Part shown: piece after piece, positions 1-6,864 of the stretch | Numbering within the stretch: the first letter of the stretch is position 1 | How the letters are laid out: each line of letters begins with the position of its first letter | IMG/VR virus record: IMGVR_UViG_3300022931_000781 | Span: 1-50,203 of that record | Direction: 5' to 3' (one strand) | Origin: a virus | DNA: 50,203 nucleotides | The notes under the pieces: generated by a model | Databases searched by the model: none | Told to the model about the DNA's origin: nothing | The model's input: the letters and a program-made list of their open reading frames with translations, nothing else | Translations under genes and position numbers: made by a program

Positions 1-126
1 AACGCGGTCAAACCGAGCACCAACTCTCTCAACATCCGATGCGACCTTTGGCTGTTGAGTATCATTTTCTAATTCTTCAGCCGCTTCTTTTATAAGTTTC
101 CGTAATTCTGTCTTGGTGATTTTCAT
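1..126 (-). CDS. Partial CDS, hypothetical phage protein (N-terminal 42 residues only)
   Basis: The frame opens with ATG at 126 and runs through the left window edge, so only the first 42 residues are visible. It starts MKITKTELRKLIKEA and continues with an acidic, polar stretch. A GGAG/AAGG purine-rich ribosome binding site lies just upstream, and the ATG overlaps the stop of the small gene before it (ATGA), which supports the start. Short amphipathic N-termini of this K-T-x-L-x-x-x-I-K-E type recur on many proteins of large aquatic phages. That recollection is from general knowledge, and I cannot assign a function. The rest of the protein lies outside the window. Confidence 0.75.
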   Translation of the reverse strand, partial: MKITKTELRKLIKEAAEELENDTQQPKVASDVERVGARFDRV

Positions 127-230
127 CCTTGTTCTCCGTTATAGCCTGCTACTGATCTTTTATCAAATTCTCTAGCAATATATTTACTAAGTAGTTTTGT
201 AACGTTGATATCCTCTTGGCAGCTAAACAT
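123..230 (-). CDS. Small gene, 35-aa hypothetical protein
   Basis: An ATG at 230 opens a 35-codon frame that fills what would otherwise be a 97-base gap. It overlaps the end of the 257-aa gene by 8 bases, and its TGA overlaps the ATG of the next gene in an ATGA junction. That is the tight coupling seen throughout this operon. The peptide starts MFSCQEDIN and contains a charged KYIAREFDKR segment, with no membrane helix. I do not recognise it. The main support is the exact fit of both ends. The ribosome binding site is weak (GGA about 8 bases upstream), so expression probably depends on translational coupling. A chance open frame of this length is possible. Confidence 0.5.
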   Translation of the reverse strand: MFSCQEDINVTKLLSKYIAREFDKRSVAGYNGEQG

Positions 231-996
231 TCATATCCAGCGCATCAGTTTCAAAGTACTTTTCTACAAATGGTCTAGTAATACTCCCCAAAGCATCTGC
301 TACAAACTTTACTCCACCTACTATGGGACCGAGAATACCTAGATAAGATTTTATATCAGTTAGCGAGCCTAGAATTTTTCTAGAAACAGATTCTAGATCA
401 AGTTTTTCAATTATATATTGATATAAAAGTTTAGCATTCTCTTCAACATTTGTTTGGTCTTTTATAAAGTCCTTGAACTTGTCCTGGATATATGAGAAAA
501 CTACGATTATCCCAGATAATGCCAACACACCCTTCCATCCTGTTACTCCCTCTACGATGCTAAACGCCTTTTGAACTGCACTTTGTATTTTTGTCATCAC
601 TTCCTGTAGGCTCGGCACCTTGTCTATCACCTTTTGTACGAAGTTCATAAAATTTTGTCTTATATTACTTGAATACATCTTTAGTTGTCTCATAAACTTA
701 TTAAAGAGGCGACCACTGGTAACAACTTCTTTCAATGTTTTAAAAAGGTCTGTGATGCTTTGTCCATATTCTTTGGCTTTGTCTTTAATTGTATCCCAGA
801 AACCCTCAAACAATATTTGTTCTCGGATTATCTCTTCAACCAACAACTGAGAATATTCTGTATGAGACTCATTGAGGGGCAACTCAATGCCCAAAACCTC
901 TGTTATAAACTCTTTGTCCGGGGAAGACTTATAGAAACTGAGCTTCTGTTCCTCTAATATGAGAAACTGTTTCCATTTTTTCATTGGGAAACTCAT
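223..996 (-). CDS. Hypothetical protein with hydrophobic helices, 257 aa
   Basis: This is an unrecognised phage protein. The N-terminus holds two possible starts: ATG at 996, and ATG at 984 giving MKKWKQFLILEEQ. I keep 996 because it forms an ATGA junction with a small upstream frame. The sequence is mostly predicted alpha-helix by eye. A hydrophobic stretch near residues 157-170 (GVLALSGIIVVFSYI) and another near 218-232 (YLGILGPIVGGVKFVADAL) are long enough to enter or cross a membrane. No signal peptide is visible and no catalytic motif stands out. Location downstream of the primase and nucleotidase does not define a role. A membrane-active or internal virion protein is possible but is inference. 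Confidence 0.75.
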   Translation of the reverse strand: MSFPMKKWKQFLILEEQKLSFYKSSPDKEFITEVLGIELPLNESHTEYSQLLVEEIIREQILFEGFWDTIKDKAKEYGQSITDLFKTLKEVVTSGRLFNKFMRQLKMYSSNIRQNFMNFVQKVIDKVPSLQEVMTKIQSAVQKAFSIVEGVTGWKGVLALSGIIVVFSYIQDKFKDFIKDQTNVEENAKLLYQYIIEKLDLESVSRKILGSLTDIKSYLGILGPIVGGVKFVADALGSITRPFVEKYFETDALDMNV

Positions 997-1064
997 CTTG
1001 TTTTTACACTAGGCTCTTGAATACACTGAAGGATGTTCTCAACGAGCTTCATAATATTCTTCAT
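993..1064 (-). CDS. Possible small gene, 23-aa peptide coupled to the 257-aa gene
   Basis: Between the primase stop and the 257-aa gene a frame of 23 codons begins with ATG at 1064, or ATG at 1052 for a 19-residue form. It ends with a TGA that overlaps the ATG at 996 (ATGA). The peptide reads MKNIMKLVENILQ followed by a polar end. A GGGGA sequence lies about 12 bases upstream of the first ATG, and GAAGA sits well placed for the second. It could be a real micro-protein or simply a translated leader that couples ribosomes to the next gene. I have no homology evidence. The 89-base gap holds nothing else I can support. Confidence 0.35.
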   Translation of the reverse strand: MKNIMKLVENILQCIQEPSVKTR

Positions 1065-1085
1065 TTATTTGTTTGTTCCCCACAA

Positions 1086-2033
1086 CTATGCCATTAAAGC
1101 AATCCTCATTAAATAGGCATCTGAATCGATAAAAGGAGCTTTCTCTTTACGTTGGCGGAATATGTCTCTTGGCATCTCGCCGATATCCTTATACCCAGAG
1201 GTGTCCATCAATCTCACTTCAACGTCGTATACCAGCAAAGCCTTTACCAGCTTCATCGCTTTTTTGTGAGCATCAGCATCTAAACCGAGTAAAACAGGAG
1301 TATCGTTTGCTACTATTTTTCTAAACAGCTTGCTGTCTTCTCGGAGAGTTGATCCAAGAAGCGGGATGCTATTTTCGCCGGCGATGATCCCGTCAAAAAC
1401 GCCCTCAACAAGAGTTACTTCTCGCTCCCAGTCTACCAGGAGTTCATTAAATATAATATCTTTATCGCCCGGTCCGTTCATATAAGGCGGCCAGACTCGG
1501 GGATCAAATGTTCGGGACGTAAAATAATTGCAATAACCTTCGTTGTCAAATGACGGTAGGATTATTCTATCTTTGTATTCCCCAGAAATAGCATAGCCGA
1601 TTTTCCAATAGAGAATGTCTTCCTGTTTAACGTCACGTTTTCGTAGATAGTTTAGGGCAGGTCGTGCAGACGGTGGGTGGTTGTTCCCGGTAAGCGTTCG
1701 GAACTCATTTGGAAGGTCTATTTGTTGGCTAGATTCTGTTTCTTTTCCAAACAGGTTGTCTAGGTCGCCTAGCTCAATGTCGGCGTCAAAATCTTTCCAT
1801 CTATGGATGTGTTGGATCTGTCCCCATCTGCGGACAAGTCGTCGGAGCGTTTTGCCGGCATACCCACATGCCCAGCACTTAAAGAAGCCTTTGCCTAGGC
1901 TTACTGAGAGTTTAGGTTTGTGGTGGTGACAGCACACAGATTCATAAAGAAGCTCTTTTCCGACTCGTCTTGGTCGTCCCAGAATCTCATCAAGTATCTG
2001 TTTCTTCTTTTTTGCCGTTGAATCAGCTACCAA
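1086..2033 (-). CDS. DNA primase, zinc finger plus TOPRIM type
   Basis: This enzyme should make RNA primers for lagging-strand phage DNA synthesis. The N-terminus carries a CHC2-type zinc finger: Cys34/Cys35, His37/His38, and Cys53 and Cys56 in FKCWACG. A TOPRIM fold follows, with the glutamate motif LVEGVFDG near residue 206, the metal-binding LGLDADA near 245 and a KDIGEMP loop near 287. At 315 aa it matches single-subunit phage primases such as T4 gp61 in size, and it lacks a helicase domain. The start is TTG at 2033, directly after the TAA of the nucleotidase gene and in the same frame. No ATG or GTG lies between that stop and the zinc finger, and the ribosome binding site is weak. Confidence 0.85.
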   Translation of the reverse strand: MVADSTAKKKKQILDEILGRPRRVGKELLYESVCCHHHKPKLSVSLGKGFFKCWACGYAGKTLRRLVRRWGQIQHIHRWKDFDADIELGDLDNLFGKETESSQQIDLPNEFRTLTGNNHPPSARPALNYLRKRDVKQEDILYWKIGYAISGEYKDRIILPSFDNEGYCNYFTSRTFDPRVWPPYMNGPGDKDIIFNELLVDWEREVTLVEGVFDGIIAGENSIPLLGSTLREDSKLFRKIVANDTPVLLGLDADAHKKAMKLVKALLVYDVEVRLMDTSGYKDIGEMPRDIFRQRKEKAPFIDSDAYLMRIALMA

Positions 2034-2630
2034 TTAAAAGCCAAGTTCTTTAAGCTGGCGGATGGTGGCGTCTATATTATCAGGGTTATGTTTTATGGCA
2101 ATACCGCCGCCTTCCCGAAACTCGTCAACATACTTGTCTCGGTCGTCGATCAGCACTGCTGGTTCACCCTTGTGGGTTCCAAAGCTCTTCTTGCTGTCAG
2201 ATAGGTTGACCCGCTTGCTCGGCATATTAAGTTCTCGTTTACACCAGATATATTTCCCGACTTTGGATCCTTGCTCCATCGGTGCTGACAAGATTTCTAA
2301 TCCGGGGATCTCGCTGATATAATCCCACAGTTCTTTTCCCTGGCGCTCCCAGGAAAGTCCTGCCCATAAATCCTTGTCATCTCCGACAAGACTCTTCATA
2401 TATTCACGAACCTTTTTGTTGTGCGGCAGAGATGATTCATCTGGTGCACGGTCAATATCTGCAAGAGTAATTTCGCGATGGCCTCCCATCTCGGCAAGGG
2501 CGGCGTGAACTACCTCATTCAAGGGATTTGATTTATCCATAGCGATTGGCATAAGCATTTTGTTCATGTGTTTTAAAACACCGTCCTCAAAATTTACCAG
2601 GCATCCATCCATATCACAGTATAACTTCAT
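2034..2630 (-). CDS. HAD-superfamily phosphatase, 5'(3')-deoxyribonucleotidase-like
   Basis: A 198-aa HAD hydrolase likely to dephosphorylate nucleotides. Motif I is DMDGCLVNF, with the nucleophile and general acid at Asp6 and Asp8. A serine in LSAP fits motif II, lysines in the KYIWCKREL region fit motif III, and VLIDDRDKYVDEF near residue 165 is the acidic motif IV. This layout is typical of phage and bacterial 5'(3')-deoxyribonucleotidases; substrate is inferred. I choose ATG at 2630 over the GTG at 2642 because the strong Shine-Dalgarno AGAAGGAG ends inside that GTG and lies 11 bases before the ATG. A sigma-70-like promoter sits just upstream. The stop is followed at once, in frame, by the primase. 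Confidence 0.8.
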   Translation of the reverse strand: MKLYCDMDGCLVNFEDGVLKHMNKMLMPIAMDKSNPLNEVVHAALAEMGGHREITLADIDRAPDESSLPHNKKVREYMKSLVGDDKDLWAGLSWERQGKELWDYISEIPGLEILSAPMEQGSKVGKYIWCKRELNMPSKRVNLSDSKKSFGTHKGEPAVLIDDRDKYVDEFREGGGIAIKHNPDNIDATIRQLKELGF

Positions 2631-2657
2631 AACTAACAGCACTCCTTCTACATATAC

Positions 2658-2685
2658 ATTATGCCATGGTTTTGCTGTAAGTCAA
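2658..2685 (-). promoter_or_regulatory. Sigma-70-like promoter for the nucleotidase-primase unit
   Basis: Read on the minus strand, TTGACT (2685-2680) is followed after 16 bases by CATAAT (2663-2658), each one base off the consensus -35 and -10 hexamers. The predicted start would fall near 2651, giving a very short leader that contains the AGAAGGAG ribosome binding site. It occupies the 60-base gap between the RuvC-like gene and the nucleotidase. It is the clearest host-type promoter in the window and implies that genes 2630 to 1 can be transcribed apart from the structural operon. No terminator is visible before it. Confidence 0.65.
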
Positions 2686-2702
2686 GAACTTTTTTGATAT
2701 CT

Positions 2703-3275
2703 CTAATCAGTCAGAACTATCTTCTCGGTCAAGAAGCCTTCGTTGTCTTTGTTCTTTAAAAGAAATTCTCCGGCTCTCGCTATGACTATGGCGTCAGCAC
2801 GATCATCTGTGCCCCTCTTGAAGTTCTTCCCGCCGCGAGCCATCTCATATCTAAAGGCTGTCTTTTCCTTTTCAATGACTGCTTCTATCACCATTTTCTT
2901 TCTACTTGGACCCTTTGTTCCGCGAGGGAACGATAGTCCATATATAGAACGAGCCGTGTTAACATTGATATATACGGGGGGGATGTCAAAGGATTCGTAA
3001 CAGAGCCAAGAAACAACTCCGTTAAACTTCGCAAGTTTGATGATTGTGTCTGCCCTTGATCGCCCTGGGACAAACTTCTTGAGCGCAGTTTCTATGTAGA
3101 CTTGTTCTATATCGTGCTCTGCCCTAAGCGCATGCAGATTCGCTCCAACAAGTTCAATCTTTTCATAGGGGTCTTCAATTTTTGACAGGTCCCAATTTTC
3201 GGACAACGTCAGGAGTTTATTATTGATGCCGGCAACGCCGACCATGGTAGTAGAAATGTCTAAGCCAAGTATCAT
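2703..3275 (-). CDS. RuvC-like RNase H-fold nuclease (Holliday junction resolvase type)
   Basis: A 190-aa nuclease of the RuvC / RNase H fold. Four acidic positions of the active site can be seen: Asp6 in GLDISTTMVGVAG, Glu62 in VYIETAL, and Asp157/Asp158 with Asp161 in DDRADAIVIA. The length is close to RuvC (about 170-190 aa). Such enzymes cut four-way or branched DNA before packaging or in recombination; the exact DNA substrate is not shown by the sequence. The ATG at 3275 follows the stop of the 406-aa structural gene by 12 bases and has no good Shine-Dalgarno. It may be read through from the late operon, while the promoter at 2658-2685 starts downstream of it. Confidence 0.85.
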   Translation of the reverse strand: MILGLDISTTMVGVAGINNKLLTLSENWDLSKIEDPYEKIELVGANLHALRAEHDIEQVYIETALKKFVPGRSRADTIIKLAKFNGVVSWLCYESFDIPPVYINVNTARSIYGLSFPRGTKGPSRKKMVIEAVIEKEKTAFRYEMARGGKNFKRGTDDRADAIVIARAGEFLLKNKDNEGFLTEKIVLTD

Positions 3276-3287
3276 ACTGTAATAATA

Positions 3288-4508
3288 CTACAGATCAAGC
3301 TTTAGTTTAAATGTATAAGAGTCTTCTTCGCGTTTTATAACTGGGTTTGCGACTTTGGCAATCGCTATCAGGTTCTTATTCGTATCAAATATCCCAATTT
3401 TACTTATGAACACTTGTTTTTGGAAATCTTTTTCGTGCCGGCAAAATTCACTTTGTATTGTGTTTTTAATGGCGAGGTCGCGAGGTTCAATATATGAACT
3501 GCTGTTTGATACAATTCCTTCACGCCAGCCTTTGTGAGATGCGCTAACCCACGTGGGGTTCTGAGAGTTGTTTAGGTCGCCAGCGTTTGCTACTGCAAAC
3601 ATGGTTATTGTTGGGATGTTACTAGTTCCCCTGAACCCAACCGAATAAACACTACTGGTTGCGTAGTTTTGTGAGTTTGTTCCGGAATATGCTGCAAAGT
3701 TCATCCAAGTTGCGGCTGATTGTACACCATCGTTGGTATAGTCATCATAGTTTGGAGTTATTGTCTGAGATGAGGTTAGCATAATAAACCCCTCATTGTA
3801 CAGGACTAGCCCGACAACAGACCCGCTAGTATCCCCCATCGTTGAGACTAGTTCTCCGTTTTGGTTCTCATCAATTGCCTGATCCATAAGTGTACCAGTG
3901 TAGTGGAATTTCAGATCCACAGTTCCTGGTCGTATACCGGAATCATAAAAGATTGAAGGGACACTTATGAGATTAACTGACCCAGTAAGTAAAGGCTTAT
4001 CAACTGCCGGATTACTTGATGAATATTCAAACCGGGGACTCATTATTTTATAGGAGTTGATGGTACTCCCAAGCGCCATCATTCTCTTTCTTGCCGAAAA
4101 GAAGGTATCTGTTGAGCCCTCTTCGGCGCTGGGCAAAGTAGCTGCAGCTATCACCTCTCGTTGAATGCTGGCAGTCAAAGGATAACTGCTCGTCATGAGC
4201 GTTCCATAATCCATAGCGTTATATTCCGCCTTAGATATACTTGACCATGAATCTAGCGATCCATCCTTTACCGCAAATGGATAGATTTGGTTGGACTCGT
4301 TGTCTCCGACCACTACGATGCTACTTGTTAGTTCTCTTCCCACATTCATTTCGTATAAATTTATACTTCCACTGGGAATAGTGGCATCGTCGTGTCTTGA
4401 GTTATTTATATATGAACTTCCACTATAGAAGGTTACTTCGTATATGGGTTTAGTGACGAGTCTATTTATATAAATATCGTCTGCGTTGAATTTATGGAGG
4501 TATGGCAT
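3288..4508 (-). CDS. Virion structural protein, 406 aa, paralogue of the next upstream gene
   Basis: A Ser/Thr/Gly/Asn-rich protein with beta-strand character throughout, as in phage baseplate or fibre proteins. Its last 45 residues contain IGIFDTNKNLIAIAKVANP and end in a basic alternating strand (FKLKLDL). The neighbouring 384-aa protein ends with the same design, and both carry an LTSS strand and an N-P-T-(W/Y) segment at similar distances, so the two appear to be diverged tandem copies. The ATG at 4508 has a GAGGATAA ribosome binding site. The 54-base gap before it contains a short hairpin (AAGTC/GACTT) without a T-run. It is the last structural gene of the operon; its exact place in the tail is unknown. 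Confidence 0.75.
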   Translation of the reverse strand: MPYLHKFNADDIYINRLVTKPIYEVTFYSGSSYINNSRHDDATIPSGSINLYEMNVGRELTSSIVVVGDNESNQIYPFAVKDGSLDSWSSISKAEYNAMDYGTLMTSSYPLTASIQREVIAAATLPSAEEGSTDTFFSARKRMMALGSTINSYKIMSPRFEYSSSNPAVDKPLLTGSVNLISVPSIFYDSGIRPGTVDLKFHYTGTLMDQAIDENQNGELVSTMGDTSGSVVGLVLYNEGFIMLTSSQTITPNYDDYTNDGVQSAATWMNFAAYSGTNSQNYATSSVYSVGFRGTSNIPTITMFAVANAGDLNNSQNPTWVSASHKGWREGIVSNSSSYIEPRDLAIKNTIQSEFCRHEKDFQKQVFISKIGIFDTNKNLIAIAKVANPVIKREEDSYTFKLKLDL

Positions 4509-4563
4509 ATTGTTTATCCTCTACAATATACTAACTAGCCATGAGCGAAGTCTTATTATGACT

Positions 4564-5718
4564 TTAGTAGTCTAGCCGAACCCGGAGCGTAAACTCTTGG
4601 GCAGGTGTCTTCTTCAGCGGCTCGCTAAGTTTGGCAGTAGCTAGTAATTCATTGTTTGTTCCATACAGCCCGACTGTGGTGATATAGGATACAGGATCGT
4701 CAGTGCGAGACTCTTTGACCCTAAGCTTACTACCCGTTATATAAGTTGGGTTACTGCTGTAGTTGAACTCACTAGCGTTAGCCCGACAGAAATAAATTGT
4801 TGAGTTAAGCTCAGTAGTATTTGCAAAGTAAATATTCTGAACTCGTTCGCGAAGACCATCAACTGCGCCGGACATTGAGGCAGAGATAAAGCTACCGCTT
4901 ACTCCATATCCGGTGCCGGCAGTAGCGTTGGTTTCCATGATGATTTTTCCGGCTGTGGCAGCACCGGTTAGCATAGTATCAGATAGAAGTCCGCCACTAG
5001 CAGCCACCTTGAACAGAGATGAAGTAAGAACTGCTATCCCTGCCTGATAATATAAGAGCCCGCAGGGGACAAACTGGTTAGTCAAAGTATCACCAGTTGA
5101 GGCGGTTGCATACAATATATTATATTCGCCAGCGGGCGAGTTTACTTTATAGCTTGTAGACCCAGAGGTATCCTTGACCCGGACCACATGGTCGGTGCGA
5201 GCGCCGGGAGCAGTTGTAGCGTTGCCGAGTGGATCTACAGAGAGATCCATGTAAAAGGTGCCTTTTTGTATTTCGTCTTTTGTAAGAAGTCTAGCAAAGT
5301 TTACAAAATAACACTCCTTGATTTTATTTCCAGAACCAAGATCGCCGTCTTCGTCAAATAATCTGATGCTTCCTGTGGTATCGTGGCCGGCAAGGACCTG
5401 CGCCATCTGATTATATATCTGCATTTTCTGTGTGTTTTGTGTACTGGCAGAGGATGAATAAGCTGATCCTGTCGAATAGCCCATTGTAATATCTAAAATG
5501 TGGTTAGCAGAGGAGCTTAAGTAGGGATAATCGTACACACTCTGGAACATGCCGTGGGAGTAATTTTTGATGTTCTCCTCGCTTGTTGAGTTCGGCGGGA
5601 GTTGTGGCTGAGTGTACGTGCCTGAGACAATTGTTCCCGTGATTGGGATAGCCTCGTGTAGCTTTGTTCTAGCGGACTGTATGTCCGTGGTCAAAAGAGT
5701 TTTGAAAGAAGTTGCCAT
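4564..5718 (-). CDS. Virion structural protein, 384 aa, paralogue of the downstream gene
   Basis: A beta-rich, Thr/Ser/Gly/Ala-rich protein of the baseplate/tail operon. The C-terminal motif VGLYGTNNELLATAKLSEP followed by FTLRVRLDY matches the C-terminus of the 406-aa protein. This type of ending is common in marine phage structural proteins and may be a shared attachment or trimerisation domain (inference). A long loop rich in SGS and TGS occupies the middle. ATG at 5718 has AGGATAA as ribosome binding site, 14 bases after the stop of the 350-aa gene. No enzymatic motif is visible. A fibre or baseplate-decoration role is the best guess. Confidence 0.75.
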   Translation of the reverse strand: MATSFKTLLTTDIQSARTKLHEAIPITGTIVSGTYTQPQLPPNSTSEENIKNYSHGMFQSVYDYPYLSSSANHILDITMGYSTGSAYSSSASTQNTQKMQIYNQMAQVLAGHDTTGSIRLFDEDGDLGSGNKIKECYFVNFARLLTKDEIQKGTFYMDLSVDPLGNATTAPGARTDHVVRVKDTSGSTSYKVNSPAGEYNILYATASTGDTLTNQFVPCGLLYYQAGIAVLTSSLFKVAASGGLLSDTMLTGAATAGKIIMETNATAGTGYGVSGSFISASMSGAVDGLRERVQNIYFANTTELNSTIYFCRANASEFNYSSNPTYITGSKLRVKESRTDDPVSYITTVGLYGTNNELLATAKLSEPLKKTPAQEFTLRVRLDY

Positions 5719-5732
5719 TTCGTTATCCTATA

Positions 5733-6785
5733 TTATACTTTTTTTATAAAGCGTACAGGAATATCTACACGATACCCTGTTGTGAAACCAGTTATTCTTA
5801 TCATTGATTCAATGTATTTGAATGAGACACCAGCACCGGCACCCAAATAATCGGTTGCGGTAGTACCACCAAGCTTCTCAAATAGTGTGTTGCCGGTAGC
5901 TATCTCTTGTGAGGAGAGAAGGCGGAATGCTAATCTTGTTCCGTAGCGGCCTCCTGTGCTTGTCCCAATAACAGTCTGAGAGTTGGCAGGACTGTTAATA
6001 TCATCTGAGGTAGTAAAAGTATTGACACCACTAGCGCCGCCGTCGGGTGTAGCAAAGTACTCAGGGTTAGAGTTGAGAGATAGATAATAGCTAGCTACGT
6101 TATCGTCATCTACAAATGCTGGGCGGGCTGTGGAAGCGCCGTCTACTGGCAGTATCTTACTAAGACGATTATCCATTTCAATGAGAAACTGCGTTTCGCG
6201 AAGTGGGTCGCCGCCGGCGAGAAGGGAGATAGACAGTTCATCTGTATCTAAACCTTGATCCACAACAATTGCGCCGGCAGTGCCGGCATCGCTGACGCTA
6301 CCGCCGCGAAGAATGCCTTCACCCGTGCCACCTATGTATAATGGAGAAGTTCGTACTGCGTCCCAGGTTGTTTGCTTGGATGTGTTATTATCAGCGCAGA
6401 CAATATATCCACCGGTAGGAACGTTTGTTTTGTAAGTGCCTTCGTCAATAGTACGATAGATAATGTTATTAAGTTTGATTACTGGCAGATAAAGCATATC
6501 TCCACGTGTGTAGGAAACAAGCTTGGATTTCATCATTGAGGTATTGTTGGTAAACGCTTCAAGAACTGGTGTTTGCAAAATATTTAAATCGTAGTAAGCT
6601 GATCCAGATGGGTGACGACCTTCTATGCTATTTGCGTTACGATATAAAGAGTAGTCAATTTCATCATCACCAAGGGCGAATTTGACTATCCTAAAACTCC
6701 CGTCTCCTGCTGCTAAGCGCTTCCTGCCGGTATCGGTCAAGACGGCATCTAATATAATATCACCGCTGTTATCTAAGAATCCCAT
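5733..6785 (-). CDS. Virion structural protein with conserved LTDTGR N-terminal module, 350 aa
   Basis: The N-terminus MGFLDNSGDIILDA is followed by VLTDTGRKRLAAGDGSF and ALGDDEIDY, a block I recognise as recurrent in structural proteins of large aquatic phages, though not with an agreed function. The remainder is beta-rich with many Gly, Thr and Ser and ends with a VDIPVRFIKKV strand. A strong ribosome binding site (AAGGAG) precedes ATG at 6785. The 298-aa protein encoded at 13613-14509 carries a related N-terminal block, so both may attach to the same kind of partner. The 79-base gap upstream holds a plus-strand terminator-like hairpin. Likely a baseplate or fibre-network component. Confidence 0.78.
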   Translation of the reverse strand: MGFLDNSGDIILDAVLTDTGRKRLAAGDGSFRIVKFALGDDEIDYSLYRNANSIEGRHPSGSAYYDLNILQTPVLEAFTNNTSMMKSKLVSYTRGDMLYLPVIKLNNIIYRTIDEGTYKTNVPTGGYIVCADNNTSKQTTWDAVRTSPLYIGGTGEGILRGGSVSDAGTAGAIVVDQGLDTDELSISLLAGGDPLRETQFLIEMDNRLSKILPVDGASTARPAFVDDDNVASYYLSLNSNPEYFATPDGGASGVNTFTTSDDINSPANSQTVIGTSTGGRYGTRLAFRLLSSQEIATGNTLFEKLGGTTATDYLGAGAGVSFKYIESMIRITGFTTGYRVDIPVRFIKKV

Positions 6786-6822
6786 TTAACGCTCCTTGAT
6801 GTTAACCTATTCACAGTTGGTC

Positions 6823-6858
6823 AATGCTGTTATTAAATAGTAGCATTTTTGTGTTTTT
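6823..6858 (+). terminator. Terminator-like hairpin, plus orientation
   Basis: On the plus strand the sequence AATGCT pairs with AGCATT across a short AT-rich loop region. G-U wobble pairs complete the stem only in the plus-strand RNA. It is followed directly by TTTTTGTGTTTTT. On the minus strand the same stem has two mismatches and no T-run. It would therefore stop transcripts running against the operon, although no plus-strand gene is present. It lies in the 79-base gap before the 350-aa gene; no minus-strand promoter of good quality is visible there. Confidence 0.4.
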
Positions 6859-6864
6859 AGCCTT

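Noticed and set aside
2034-2642. GTG at 2642 as start of the nucleotidase
   Set aside because: The GTG overlaps the Shine-Dalgarno itself; ATG at 2630 has the correct spacing and begins right before the HAD motif.
4400-4480. TATTTATA sequences (TATAAATA on the minus strand) as T4-type late promoters
   Set aside because: They fall within the first codons of the 406-aa gene, where they encode Ile-Tyr-Ile-Asn, and would not produce a full transcript of that gene.
4530-4563. Small hairpin (AAGTC/GACTT) after the 384-aa gene as a terminator
   Set aside because: The stem is only 5 base pairs and no T-run follows in the direction of transcription.
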